In this document: piece after piece, positions 14,575 through 26,798 of the stretch
Layout: the number at the start of each line of letters is the position of its first letter
How positions within the stretch are numbered: the stretch's first letter is position 1
Assembly: GCA_036785705.1 (NCBI GenBank)
Contig: JAWUZG010000135.1
Coordinates: 806,001 to 870,000, forward strand
Length of the DNA stretch: 64,000 nt
Direction of reading: 5' to 3'
Source of the DNA: Acanthornis magna
Lineage: Eukaryota > Chordata > Aves > Passeriformes > Acanthizidae
Notes under the pieces: generated by a model
Databases searched by the model: none
What the model saw: the letters and a program-made list of their open reading frames with translations, nothing else
Told to the model about the DNA's origin: nothing
Made by a program: the position numbers and the translations under genes

Positions 14575-17500
14575 CTTGAAAAAAAAATAGAATTTAGCAA
14601 CGGGGATGGCTTAATAGAAAGAAATTAAATACATGGCTGTACACGATCATCTTGAGAGAGTTTTGAAATCAAACATCTCTAGTTCCTCATGCTTCTTTTC
14701 AGCTAATACAGTGTCTAATACTGCTGATCAGCTGCTTGGCCTAGCCAAAGGCAGAAAATATGGCAGTCAGCTTTAAAAGGCACATCTGTTAAACTTCAAA
14801 ACATGGACTTGTCTACGAAAAAGAAAAAAGCATCAGCTTAACTACAAATCTAAAAGCCCACTAGCTAGAAACTTCTCTGAAACAGCAATTATTGGAATAA
14901 TTTTGTTTGTGCCTAAGTAAATGAGTAACTACCACACACAAATGACCTGAAGAGACCAAATGCCAGAGGCAACTGCACAGCTTCTACAAAGGATCCAAGT
15001 GGGCACTAAGGGAGATTGTGTAAAATCTCACCTTCTGTGGCAGAAGAGCCACACTAAGTTACCATGGGCACTTAAGACTACTGGTTAGATACAACAATAT
15101 CTGACCAGAAAGCTGAGGGGAAAATAAATTCCCCAAATAATGTTCTAAAGCTAAAAAACTCCATCTTTTGAAACAGCTTACAGTGTATAAACAAGTATTG
15201 TATTATATTATATACTGCAATATACACATATACAAACACGTCATAGGAAATCCAGCTAGGTTCTCAATAGGACTGAAAGATAAAGTCTAACTTTCTCAAT
15301 ACTGCAAGTATTACTACAGTTGTATAACTAAATTATCTCCTTAATAGCATAACAATGGCAATATCGTAGTATGAAAATGCTTCTACACTTTTGTAAATCG
15401 TTACTGTAACTTGTTTATATTAAACAAGAATAGTTAATTACTGCCTAAATATAAACCTCTAACAGCAGTCAATTTTAACTGTGAAACTCAAAGCTTTATT
15501 CAAAAGGTTATCTTTATTACCCACAAAGGAAAACCAAGCTTACACAACAGCAGAACCCAAAATGCTTCTCTCAAGAAGTTGATTATAACAAAGACTCGCC
15601 ATAACAAAAGCAATTTCATTTGTATCCTGAAAAATTAATTAAAGTAGATGTATTTTTATGTGGAAATTCTTTTTTTCAGAGGGTCTTTCCAAGCATTAAA
15701 ATTCATAGATAAATGCTGCTGCTTATTACTCTGCCAGTTACTGTAATAATGTTAGTAATGCCTTGCTCTAACATTTGGACTCCTAAAACCTTTACTGTCT
15801 TTTCACAAGAGTACAGAATACATAAAAAAAGATTAGAGCATTTCTGTCTTATGGAGAAAGAGAGGGAAACTAGCTATGCCAGGGCAAAAGTTATGAGAGC
15901 AATCCAAGAATTGTACTTCCCTAACTTCTACTTTCCACTTTAAAATAGGTACCTAAACAGAATCAAACAGCACTTACTCCCAACTACTGAAGCATCAAGT
16001 TTATTTTCATAGGTAAGGAACTATTTGCAAAGAGGGCTAACATCAGTGAGGGGTACAGAATTACTCAAGAGAAATGGTGAATTGCAAAGTAAAACCTTGG
16101 ATGTCTTCACCAGATTATGTGCTCCTGGGAAAACATTAGGAACATAACCTTCTATAGATGCCTAAAGAAAACATAAATGTGAAAACTAAATAGAGACAGA
16201 GGTATGTATTTACTTCAAGAACACAGAATGCTAGGAAGTCAGCTTTTTTTCTTTAAATGTATTTTTTAAGTCATACATTTACAAACACCTAAGTCAATAG
16301 GAAAATTATTCACTGCCAGAAGTCTATTACTCTCCTGAAATGTGGGCGACTACTGTTTTCATCTCTCTGCGTTACCAGAAAATGACATCCCCTAATCAAA
16401 CTTTTGGCTTCTTAACTACTTCTATATTTTCATAGTACAACATTACAGCTATAGAAGATATAACAAGGGAGATTTATCAAACACATAGTTTCTCATTCTT
16501 TCTTTATCCAAATACCAGGAGGCCCATGTAACCTGTTTGTGGTTTCTATTATGCAGCTATGTGCAAAAAACCAAGATATGTGGCATTTACAATTATTTCA
16601 CCCTCTGACAGTTAACTACCTAGTTACTAACTACCTCTGCCTACACAGAGAGTAAGAACTGCTGCTCAGAAAAGCAAGCAGGGGAAATACACGAGAGTGA
16701 AGCACACAATTCTTAATGTCTATGTGGAACTTTGTTATGATAGAACCATTTCCAGGTGCTGAAAGAAATCTCTTTCCAAGCGTGGGAGGGGCCAATGCAT
16801 GAGCAAGACCATTGAGCCAACAACACAGGGACACCAGCCTACTAAACTTGTGAAGATACAAGAGAAATGGCTGTTGGTTTATCAGAGCTTTTCACAGACT
16901 GAGACAACCTGGAACAGACTCATGCAGGTCAGTTTTCTAGGAAATGGACTTTCAGTCTTACCTTAAAGTAAGAGTGAAAGAAATAGTCCGTCTGTGGTTT
17001 TAAACATTGCCTCCAGATTGTGCACAGCATGTTTGCAGCTGCAAATTAGGCACAGCTTGGAGGAACTATTCATAGACTCCCTAGGAAAGTTCCCGGCCAG
17101 TGCCAGACAGGCTAAACCTTCATCAATAACATGGCTGAGGGGAGGAAGAAAGGGCTGCCACCTCTGAATTCAGACCAAGAGCAGAACACCTGAGACAGGC
17201 TTCCACAGCGCCCAGCCCTGTGCAGCTGCAGGCAGACACTGAGGTCCCCGTGCATTCCGTACAAAATGCCAATTCCTTTTGCATAGGAGTCTGCTTCAGA
17301 TGTTTCGTTCTGCCCTCTGAAGACATTCATCTCTACACCCACCCTACAGAGACTAAATGCTTAAGTTAGGCTCTTAATACCAAGAATGTAATACCCCCAA
17401 AAGGGCACAATTTAAAGCATTCCTACTGCTGGAGCAGGATATAGCTACCTGGTGATGGAGATGAAAACTAAGTTGCTAGGTGGGAACTCATCACAGGGCA

Positions 17501-17883
17501 TGGCACGAATCAGAGGAAGAAGCACATCTGTCCTCCAACCATTCTATTTAAAATTACTCTAGGATATCAAACTTGGGCATGTGAAGACTGCAAAACAAAT
17601 AAAACTGAATGCAGTATTTAATCTAGTATCTTACATAACTGATCTTTGAATTAGAAGTGAACCTTTTGAAAAGTATATATACTCCTACATTTTAGAATAC
17701 AATAAATCGTCTTCTAGCTGTCCCTACATGCATTTGGTTGTTACTAGTTTAGAAAAGAGCTTTCAAAATCCAAAGGAAAAAAAACAAATTAAAAAAAACC
17801 CTCCCCAAATCCAAACTACAAGGCAAAAAAAAAATCTATTCCTTCAAGTCATAATAAAATATTGAAACATAATGTTATCTTAC
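14575..17883. other. FBXO15-like intron, one expected exon not found
   Basis: This 3.3-kb interval should hold the exon that in FBXO15 follows 'GLLVG-W-K' and contains an 'MANLHFHHLVER'-like peptide. A minus-strand patch at about 16.72-16.82 kb has faint similarity (Leu-Glu-Arg in context) but no clean splice pair. Otherwise the interval is AT-rich with no other gene visible. Confidence 0.45.
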
Positions 17884-18013
17884 CTTCCAATTTCCTACTA
17901 ACAATCCTGGATTCAGACTGAAGAGCTGGACAAGCTCATCGGCACCAACTGCTACACTGCTTTCAGTCACATTAGCAAGACTGTATTCAGCAATCAAGGC
18001 AAATCGACGAGGT
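17884..18013 (-). CDS. FBXO15: FBXO15-like exon (NPGLLVGNWK)
   Basis: The exon is 130 bases between a CCAAAG acceptor and a GTAAGA donor, with an intact frame. Its peptide contains 'RRFALIAEYSLANVT' and 'QLFSLNPGLLVGNWK'. The human FBXO15 counterpart reads 'LIAKYNLSHLT' and 'RIFCLHPGLLVGVWK', which makes this the second-best diagnostic match of the locus. The first base completes a Gly codon begun by the exon at 20159-20368, so the splice phase agrees. This region lies C-terminal to the F-box and is not a known catalytic domain; it probably forms part of the substrate-facing half. Confidence 0.88.
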
Positions 18014-18679
18014 CTTTGGAAAGAACACGCAGAATGCAGGAAAAAGGCTATGTCTCCTTATTCATGTAAAAGTTCAGCCTAATGTCATTTTTAACTGACT
18101 GGCTTAAGTCTGAGCAACAGCACAGGATGAGAATGGTTTTGAAAGCGTTTGGCATGCAGAGCCATAAACTATACATTCAAACAACTACAGTGCACTAGCA
18201 GGATCTCAACCCCTAACAAGAAAAGAAGCAAAACCACTATATGATCTTCTAAAACACTCTTAAAAAAAAAGAACTTATGTGCTTGCCCAATTTTTCAAAA
18301 TACCACAGAATTACTTTCCAATTCATTTTTGATAGTTTATTGGTACTAGATAGAATCACTGAACATTTATCAGTGTCAAGCAAGCTACTAAGGTAAATTT
18401 TTCTTCCACAGAAGCAAAATTCAAAGGAAAGGACCAAATTGCACATATAATAAATTGTTTTTCTTAGAGGAAGCCTTCCTTTTTCAGAATTTTTTTCTGC
18501 CTACAATTAAAGCCATTTAGCTCCAAAACACTCCTAAATAAAAGTTCATGGACAATCTTACGAACCAATGATGCATTAAAAAGAAAGAGCAGAAAGCAGA
18601 GTTTGCATTACCTATTCAGAATGAAGAAAGAAGTCTTTCTCAAACCCTTTTCCAACTTAGGCTCTTATCATATCCAAAA

Positions 18680-18960
18680 CAGTTCCTAGATTTCCCAGCA
18701 GTATCACTGTAGTATCACCAGGGATGGAGCATCCACGACCTCCCCACACAACCTGTTCTAGTGTCTCACCACCCTCACAGTAAAAAGCTTCTTCCTAATC
18801 AACCTCAACCCTTTCCATCTTTAAGTCAATCAGGCTCATATTAATACAGGAACATTCCTAAACTCCCTGCACTACTGCCTTACGGTCTTAACACGGATAT
18901 ATTGAAATTGGTGAAACCACTCCTTTCATCTATATTCACAATCTCTAAAAACTTACAGTT
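18680..18960 (-). mobile_element. CR1 LINE 3' fragment (antisense), degraded
   Basis: The plus strand shows 'cagggatggagcatcc', 'cctgttctagtgtctcacc' and 'accctcacagtaaaaag', the familiar antisense CR1 string, with many substitutions after it. It lies in the intron between two FBXO15-like exons and is older-looking than the copy near 11 kb. Confidence 0.75.
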
Positions 18961-19730
18961 CTGTGAAATAAATACACCGACTGCCTGCAAGCTTTTATTT
19001 TTTTAATAATTTACTACATATGAATCATCATCTTGGTAAAACAACTACATTTCCCACATAATTTGACTGCAAGACTTTTTCAGCTGACTTTATACAAAAG
19101 CCTTCTTTTGATTTATTTATTTTTCAAGCAAATAGTTTGCTTCTGCTTGAGGAACCAGGTGTTTTGTAGGTGAACAATTCCCTCTTTTCAGAGCTCTGTG
19201 ACTAGGGGCTTTGTGTAAGAAGCATGTAGCTGATACTGCACATAATGTACACATAGACTCCAGATGTGTGCAGAACGCCTTAACAGCAACCAAACACCTC
19301 AAATAGACACTTTTCATTTCAGTATCTTCTCAGAATATAATGAAAAAAACCTATTGTACACACTTAAGCTAAGAAACAATAGATATGCTGTGGACTGGTG
19401 TTTTTATATGCATGTACTCAAGACTGCACACATAGTTGAACACCAAGTTCCATAAACTCACACGCACACCTATCAGACACAAAATAAATTTTAACAACAT
19501 AGATTACCTGACTGTAGCCACATAAATATTGATGGCATTTTCCAAGCTAAGTTTCTCACAATAAATTCTCCTAGATTTACATGTTTCTTTCATGCTCATT
19601 TGTGTCTATGCCTTAAACCCAGCTTTCCAAGTCAGGACCTCTCAGCCTGAATATCACATGCCAGTACCTACATTAACCTATGAATTAATGCCATAGCTTG
19701 TTGGATTATGCTATTTGCTGCCTTTTCAGG

Positions 19731-19979
19731 TGTGGCAACCTGGTTCAGGAACGGCACGGCGGCCAACCCCCAGCCGCTCGGGCCATCAGCTCACAGACAC
19801 CAATGTGGTGGACGGCAAATGGCATTTATTGGTGATTAGCACCGCATTATATAACTTTGGTTACAACGTCACACCGGTCTGCTTACATCATAAACTAAAC
19901 GCTATTGGCTACCTGGGGAGGGGTCCTATCTTTCCGTACAGCACGACATCTTCCGACTGCCACACCCTACCTACCCACA
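19731..19979 (-). mobile_element. Short LTR (likely solo), minus orientation
   Basis: The 249-bp element begins TGTGGCAACC and ends CTACCCACA on plus, giving TG..CA ends with matched TGTGG/CCACA termini. In minus orientation there is an AATAAA signal ('ccaataaatgccatttg') followed by a GC-rich stretch that reads like R-U5. Its base composition differs sharply from the flanking intron. I see no clear target-site duplication. No internal retroviral sequence adjoins, so a solo LTR is the best reading. Confidence 0.7.
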
Positions 19980-20158
19980 GCTATTTCTTGCTAAAAAGCT
20001 CTACCAATGAAGAGAAGAATATAGGAAGAAATACTACAGGGAAGCTTTCTAACAACGAGTTAACTTGTTGAGTCAAACCAATGTCAGACAGCTCCTACAG
20101 ACACATTATCCACCAGTCACACCCAAAAAATCTTCAAAAATCCTCAGTTAAAACTCAC

Positions 20159-20368
20159 CCCTTCTTTTTGGGAGGTCTGCCCAGAGGAAGAAGCAATGGT
20201 GTAACTCCATACAGTTTTAGGGTTGACAGGATGTCTAAGCACAGCCAGTCTCTACCATACCAAAGCACGGTAACTGATGTGTCCTTAAACGATAGCTTTG
20301 GCTTCTCCATTACATGTTCTTTTCCATTTTTGTCCTTCAGTGCAATTACCCAACTCAAGCCAGAGACA
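20159..20368 (-). CDS. FBXO15: FBXO15-like exon (LSWVIALKDK...VLWYGRDW)
   Basis: The 210-base exon lies between an AATAACAG acceptor and a GTGAGT donor, with an intact frame. The peptide has 'GLSWVIALKDKNGKEHVMEK', then 'DTSVTVLWYGRDW' and 'LSTLKLYGVTPLLLP'. Human FBXO15 reads 'GLGWAIILKEKGGKEYIMEH', 'DTSVTVIWYGKKW' and 'LSTLDLCGMTPVF' in the same order, which is decisive for the family. The entry phase completes the codon left by the exon at 20613-20855, and the exit phase matches the 17.9-kb exon. A Lys-rich PPKKKG end is more basic than I remember in mammals. Confidence 0.92.
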
Positions 20369-20612
20369 CTGTTATTTAGGAATTGAGAGGGGAGAGGGGT
20401 GTTTAAAACAAAATTCCCAAAGTGACAACAGTTAAACTATGCTTTCAACAGTTTTATATTTCTACTAACTGCTACTTATGTTCCTCAGTTTCAGCAATTT
20501 CTAGATTATCATCGTATCTTCCCATTTTATAGCTCTATTTCTATACCCCCAAGCCATTAATATTTTGTACATTCTTCTCAAGTAAATCTCTTTGTGACAA
20601 GGCATTGCTTAC

Positions 20613-20855
20613 TTCATAGCTTCTTTGCTCACAAATGGAAGACCTGTATAAGGATCTAGAGGTTTAGCGAGAAGCATTACTCTCGTTTTGAAGGCAGATG
20701 TCTGTTTGAAGATGCATTCATTCTTCCAGTACCCAGGGTTCTTATCATGTAGAGCATCACAGCCCAAAGAAACAGTTTCTGGTTGTTTAGGCTTCGTTTT
20801 CCACATTGTCCATTTTGGTTGCAAAGCACTGGAATAGAGTTTCAGCCAAAGTCCA
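20613..20855 (-). CDS. FBXO15: FBXO15-like exon (NPGYWKNE...DPYTGLPF)
   Basis: The exon is 243 bases, from a TTTTATTTTCAG acceptor to a GTAAGC donor, with no stop in the used frame. Its peptide includes 'GLWLKLYSSALQPKWTMWK', 'NPGYWKNECIFKQTSAFK' and 'KPLDPYTGLPFVSKEAMK'. The human protein has 'GYWKKEYITKQIASVKAAL' and 'KPVNPYTGLPVKTKEAL' at the matching place, directly after the F-box. Splice phases agree on both sides (2-nt carry in from the F-box exon, 2-nt carry out). This supports a real spliced gene or a recently inactivated one. Confidence 0.9.
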
Positions 20856-23398
20856 CTGAAAATAAAAATAAAATGAAGAGGAATAAATTTCAAGAACAGT
20901 CACTCAATTTTTATACACACATCTCAGCTACCACCAAGCTGAAATGTTAGCACAATGTTAGCATAATGTTAGCACAAAAACAGTCTTGTCTGCCTTCTTC
21001 AAAATATGGGATCCAGGATGAAGCTCAGGGACAGCAGAGCCATAGTCAGCAATGGAAGTGAAAACTGATAAAGGTTAAGCAGTAAATTTTGAAAATTCCA
21101 CCCCAAAACAATGATGCATCCTCCTCACAGAAAATCAGCTAGTGGAGAAAGTGTTTTAATACCTTTTATTCAACAAAGGTAATCTGTACACTTCAAGTTT
21201 CTCACACAGATACAGCAGAAAGTGGAGTGGAGGAGGACAATCAGATTCACACCTTTGCTTGGTGTTACCAGAGTCACGTCAATCCCTTCTTCACTCTTTG
21301 GAAAAGCTCAGAGAAGACATGACTTTCTGAAGACAAAGAAACATGTGACAGTAATGATGGGTTCATCTCCTTCACGCCAGGAAAACTAGGAGGTCACATT
21401 TCAGCCCTCTAGGACATTTCAGTATCTCTAGGACAGTTCATGGAATACTGAATACAGGAACCGACAAGAATTCGAACAATAATCTGTGAATGCAGGTTTC
21501 CAGTAAGTTTTCTAATTTTAAAGTGCCAGACATACACTTCACATAACTGCACTAAAGAAAATTAATGGGAAGGGCAACAAATTCTCAAGAGACATTTTCT
21601 ACCATTAATTGGCAAGACTACCTTTACCAATCCTCACTCATCCCCAGGCAAACTTACGCTGTTATGCTTTGTATTGCATTTTGCCCTCTCCTGAAAGCAT
21701 TCAAGGACTGAATCCATCCCACATTGCCTCCTACCCACAACAAAGATATCAGACACTTCTCTTTTAAGACCAGGAAAGGCAACCAAGTTACCAGATAGCA
21801 CAAAACATTTCTGATGGAGAGGGGAAGTTCTTTTTTAACCCCAAAGTGGTTTAGAACTGTCCGGCAATGTAAACAAAGGAGAGATGTGCTTGACATACAA
21901 TCATTGGGGGAAATTGAGCTATCATCCAACTGGTCCTAATCAGCCTAAAAAGTCCAGTAAAATAACCTGCTATGAAAGTCTCCTGTTAACTAGAAACCCC
22001 TCCCCAACTCCCCCTCCCCTCCATCCTTTCTTTCTTGGAGAGAGATACTCCGCATCTTACTCTATGATGCTGAAAAGACAGCGCTTAGCAGTAGGCATTT
22101 CCTGCATTTTCAAGTTACAGATTCAGCAATTTAGCTGACTGAAGACAGACTAATCACAAATACCTACCATCCTTGTCCTCACTCTCAGTTATATATTGCT
22201 TCTTCCTTTCCAAAAACAGTGCTGTGCAACCAAAGAAATTAGTTCAAGCTCAAAAATTCAGTTAGGGTAGGGAGACAGAGGAGAAAACGAACGAGGACCT
22301 GGAATCACAAATGTTTAGGAAAGTATCACTGCCCTTTCATCCTCAAGTCCCATTTGTGCACATTTTCTAATCTCTGTTGAGAGTAGAAAATGGAAACAGA
22401 CATCATCGAGATGGAGGCAAATAAATCATCCTGCCCTGAGCAGCCACAGTGATTTCATCCTGCCTTACCACCCTGAAGTGGAAAATGCATACTAAGATAA
22501 TTTGTGTCAACTATGCAATTTTTATCCACACTGACCTGCTGACAATCTCAAAACATACATCTGGATTACAGTCTTCCCTTTAAATTCATCGGTTCTAAAG
22601 GTGTCAAAGCCAATGTAAACCAATTGACTGTATAAGTTTTGGCAAATAAGGGAAAACGGATTCATACTGGATGCAGCAACTTCCTATACAGGAAGACATT
22701 TTCTCATTCAAACAACACTAATGCAGTACAATCCTAGAAAATCAAAGGATACTCAGACATCCTAGTTATCACATATCAACCCGGGTCTCTCCTCCTTTTC
22801 CTTTCACAAAATTGTCGTGATACCAGTAGGAGCAATTGGTGTACTCTGTATAAGCAATCCTTAGACAAAAAGTGTCAGTATTTATCTTCATCTCTTTGGT
22901 TTCAATTTAGAAATCACCAAAATTTGACCAACAGAGCAACAGATAAAAACCACTAGTGAATCATTTGATTGAATCAACCCCTCTACAAAAACCTGATGAA
23001 AGAACTAAATAAGCAGAACTTCAAAATGGTGAAAGCTATGACCATTCCACAAAGCTACTGGTGACACACAAGTTAGGATCACTCGAGCAGAAAAGTTTGT
23101 GCAAGTGCATGTGAATACAAACAAATATATGCAAGTTTTAAAACAAAAAAAAAGTGCTAATAGCAACATTTCAAAGCACTGGATTTAGTTTTTGCCTCAT
23201 AACTCCCATTAAACAACAGGGCTTGCACAGCTAGAATTCCATGCAACACATCCTGTGGACTATGCAGTGCAATTTCGGCAGAGTAACTGCACACAGGTAC
23301 AAGCATCAGAGCTCTGGCATCAGAGAAACTAAATTAGAAAGACTCATAACTCAGATAACTACAACTGGGGCATGACTGAAACCTTCCCTCTTCCTTAC
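20856..23398. other. FBXO15-like intron
   Basis: About 2.5 kb of AT-rich sequence between the F-box exon and the next coding exon. A 91-codon minus-strand frame at 21654-21929 has no family resemblance and is treated as chance. I see no LTR or CR1 signature here. Confidence 0.5.
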
Positions 23399-23503
23399 TG
23401 GTCACTGGCCAGGTCATAGAAGCGCTTATTCACACAACCGGCAGACAACAGGGACACAGGATCCAAAAAGGAAAATACCTTCAGCAGCATTTCTGATGGC
23501 ATG
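23399..23503 (-). CDS. FBXO15: FBXO15-like F-box exon
   Basis: The 105-base exon has a strong CTTGTTTCCCAG acceptor and a GTAAGG donor. It encodes the F-box core: 'MPSEMLLKVFSFLDPVSL' followed by 'CVNKRFYDLASD'. The Pro at position 2 of the motif, the LL-x-V/I-F-x-x-L core and the C-V-x-x-x-F end are classic F-box features for binding SKP1 in an SCF ubiquitin ligase. Human FBXO15 has 'MPSEILLKIFSYLDAVSLL' here. The exon receives two bases (AG) from the exon at 24576-24689, making 'ESMPSE', so the join is in frame. FBXO15 is known from mouse as an embryonic-stem-cell-expressed gene; its role in birds is not evident from sequence. Confidence 0.92.
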
Positions 23504-24575
23504 CTGGGAAACAAGAGAGGAATACTGTTACACTTGCCTGCAAACTCCGGAAACTGCAATGGCAGAGAATTTTAATTTCAAACCAGAGAAAAACAGAAGA
23601 GGTGGAAACCAGCAGCTTGTAAATAGATGAATCAAAAATCACCTGAAGAGGAATCAAAAGTCACCTGAAGAGTTAAACTGGAATTTGGGTTCTATTTTCA
23701 GTCTCCAGTATGTGGCATTTGCCTAAAATAATTAATTAAAACTTATTCAAGTGGCATAGCACTATTACATGAAAAGTTATGGGTTTGCATTTTCATTAAA
23801 CTTTGTTAACTTTAACCCAATTTGCCATGAAACTACCTCATTTAGCTTCAGTTTCTTATTGCTCGTACCGTGACTTTAACATTTATTCCACAACGACCAG
23901 CTTTTCCAAAACTGCAGATATATTCACTCTCCCTCTTGACTGTGGTGTCCCATCTCAAGATGCACCAGGACAGAAATGATCATGCTCTACCTCATCATAA
24001 TCTTCAAACGCTATGTGCTCAGGGGTCTCGCACAATTCTCATTTATGTCAAAAGAAAGATGTGAACTTCAAAGCAAGAGCCAAGTGGCATCCTGAAAATG
24101 TCAATGTCTCTGTGCCTCTGGAAAGCTTTGGAAAATGAAAGCGCCAGTCTAAGCCTGACAAGCAGAACATACCCTGGAGATGAGCCAACATGGTTTTTGT
24201 ATTAACAGATAGAAACCTCGTACCATTTGAGCAGTACCTTGTAACTACACGGAGTTTAAAATACATGGATTTTATACTTTGATTTTCTCGAGCGTTGATT
24301 ACGGTCAAATCACTGCTGAAAATACAAGGTGCTGTGAAAGTCAACACCCCAGGTGTGGCTCTCGTCCTTTTACTACTGTTATTTGCAACACTTGATTTAT
24401 AGCATTATTTCAGAAGCAGAGAGCTTTAAAGAGTAGCATGATAATGCCAATACCTCAATGATTGTATTACATTCAGAATCTTAGTTGCATAAACATAGAG
24501 GCAATGTGCCAAAACTTTCAATGTGCCAACACTTCCACTCTTCCACTCTTACTCCTTGTGTAAAGACATACTCAC

Positions 24576-24689
24576 CTCTCAATGCACGCATTTGGTTTTG
24601 GTTTTATGGTAGGTCTCGAATACAGACTTTTAATTCCAGCATTTTTGGTCTCAGAGCATTCCCCAGGCCTGGCAGCAAAGGTCCTTAAC
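24576..24689 (-). CDS. FBXO15: FBXO15-like N-terminal exon
   Basis: A GTGAGT donor at its low edge and an ACAACTAG (or TTAAG, 6 bases inside) acceptor at its high edge bound an open frame reading 'ARPGECSETKNAGIKSLYSR' and 'KPKPNACIE'. The N-terminus of FBXO15 is poorly conserved, so identity rests on the perfect in-frame join to the F-box exon rather than on similarity. No ATG start is inside; at least one more upstream exon is needed, and I could not identify it up to 28 kb. Confidence 0.6.
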
Positions 24690-26530
24690 CTAGTTGTAAG
24701 AAAGAAAAGCTGTTAAGAGTCACATATCTACAAAATGAAGAAATACGCATCCTGTGCAAACCTAGACAGAACATTTCAACCAAGGCAAGATTCGAGGAAT
24801 ACATCATATGGCAACTCAGTACTAGCAGTTCACTGATTTGAACAACTATGCCCAAGTTAAAATACCTGGCATCAGGAAGATTCAGATTTAAACTCACAGC
24901 TGTCATTCCTGTGATTCATCTCTCACAGTGGTCAGAAGGGAACAGTGTCACTCCCCCAAATCACTTTGAATCCAGCAGAGATCTGTTACCTTTAGACAGC
25001 TGCACCACTGTGGCCACCACAACCAACCTCAACACAGGCCCCTGCAGCAAGTCAAACTCACTAATTAATCCTCTTTTTTACAGCATTACTCTAGAGACGT
25101 TTTTGAGCCATCCAACTTTACTAAGCTATTAAAAGATACCAAATACCTTGAAACTTCCTCAAAAACTGTTGAGGTTCAAAAAGAGTTTCCTTGAATACAT
25201 AACAGAATCATACATGAAACAAAGTTGAAGTCTCATTTCAGATCTTCCCCAGCTAAAATACTCAAAATCTGAGAGATAAGCGTTATTTCCACAGGCAAAC
25301 AGATATCAATGTTTTTATAGCTCATCAGTGTTGCAAAATGTGGAATATGTAAAATTTTCTTAAGAAATTATGTTCTTTGATGTTTGATCTTTGTGTACTT
25401 TCAAGCCTAAACAGCTTGGAAAGGAGATTCAATCCATGAAAACAGAGAGCAGCTCAGGGATGTCCAGATGCTAGAAAGACAAATTATTTGGTGGTAGAAT
25501 TGCTTTGTTAAGGTTTAGGGCTTGGCATGCTTCAATAAATTCACACCTAGGGGGAGGTTAACAAAGCTTGGGAAGAAGGATGCCCACGGACAGTGCACAC
25601 AACAAATGCAGATTTACAGGCCACACGAACACCTGGAAGAACTCCCAAGATAAGGGAAAAACTTCTAAAACCAACTCCTGAAATCAGCTCCAACTTCCCG
25701 AAGTGTGAACTTGCAACCACTGACCCAAGAAACTCAGTGACACAAAAGAAGAGAAAGAGAAAGAGCATGTGGACTAATTAGCATGAGAAGCAAGAGAATC
25801 ATTAAACAATGGAAGACAGAATACTAACTACTCAGAAAGTTATGTAAGTTGTAGCCAATAAAAATGAATTTTTTCCTTTGGTAAATTGTATGAGATAGTA
25901 AAAAGCTTTGATAGTTGGTGTGCTGGCTTTGTAGGATTTGCCACCCAGCACTCCCTCTGTGCAGAACTGTAAATATTTGGTAAAATACCTCAGCTCTGTG
26001 TGTGGACTGGCCTCTGGCACAGCAGCGTGAAAGAACCTATTTTGGCAACATTAGCACATCACAGTTTGGAGAGAAAAGAAAGGAACTTTGCATATTTCTA
26101 GCACAAATTCTTACAATCCAACTGGTCACACAAGTTTTCCCAAGTTTTCCCAAGTTTTCTGCTAGGAAGGACTTTGTAGGCTGTAATTGCAAATACTGTC
26201 ATGAATCCACATAAAAATACGGAGATAGAGTTTCAATTGTAAATCAAATCCTCATGCTTCATACCCACTGATGCCACCGAGCAGACAGAGCTCCCCATTC
26301 TCTGCATTATTGATGTTTTAAGTTGCCAGCAGACTTTGCAACACCTGCTCAAATCAGCTCTGGGTTTCTAGGCAACCAATCAATATGGGGGGAAAACACC
26401 TAATTTTGAAGTATTTGGGTACCATGTACCTTTAATGCACACTGCTCTTGGTTTAAGATTCATTTAGGCTCAAAGAAAAACAGAATCGAAAGAAATTAAC
26501 AACTCTGGTCTACACTGTCAACTGTGCTAT
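24690..26530. other. Non-coding stretch upstream of the F-box gene
   Basis: It probably holds intron 1 or the 5' flank of the FBXO15-like gene. It has no CpG island and no recognisable first exon. A short tandem of 'ccaagttttc' occurs at about 26135-26160. Confidence 0.45.
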
Positions 26531-26798
26531 GTAAAAAACAAAAAACAAAACAAAACAAAACAAAGAAAAAACAACCAAGAAAACAACAAAACAACAAAAC
26601 AAAACAAAAACCAAACAAATGACAAACAAAAACCAAAAAACCCCAAATACAAACAACAACAAAAAAAAACCAAAAACAAAAACAACAACAACAAAAAACA
26701 ACAACAACAACAAAAAAAAAAAAAAAACAGAAAAAAAAAAAAAAACACCAAAAAAAACCAAAACCAAAAAACCCCCCACCAAAACAACCAAGACATTT
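26531..26798. repeat. A-rich low-complexity tract (AAAAC/AAC)n
   Basis: Roughly 265 bases on plus contain almost no T or G, being built from AAAAC, AAC and AACAAC units with an uninterrupted A-run near 26.71-26.73 kb. It yields false Lys/Asn/Thr frames on plus and Val/Phe/Leu frames on minus. It may be an expanded poly(A) tail of an old retroposed copy, but no body is visible. Confidence 0.9.

Noticed and set aside
24186..24315. Minus-strand open stretch between AG and GT signals ('KLRVVTRYCSNGTRF')
   Set aside because: It lies between the N-terminal and F-box exons, which join in phase without it, and it has no FBXO15 similarity. Chance open frame.
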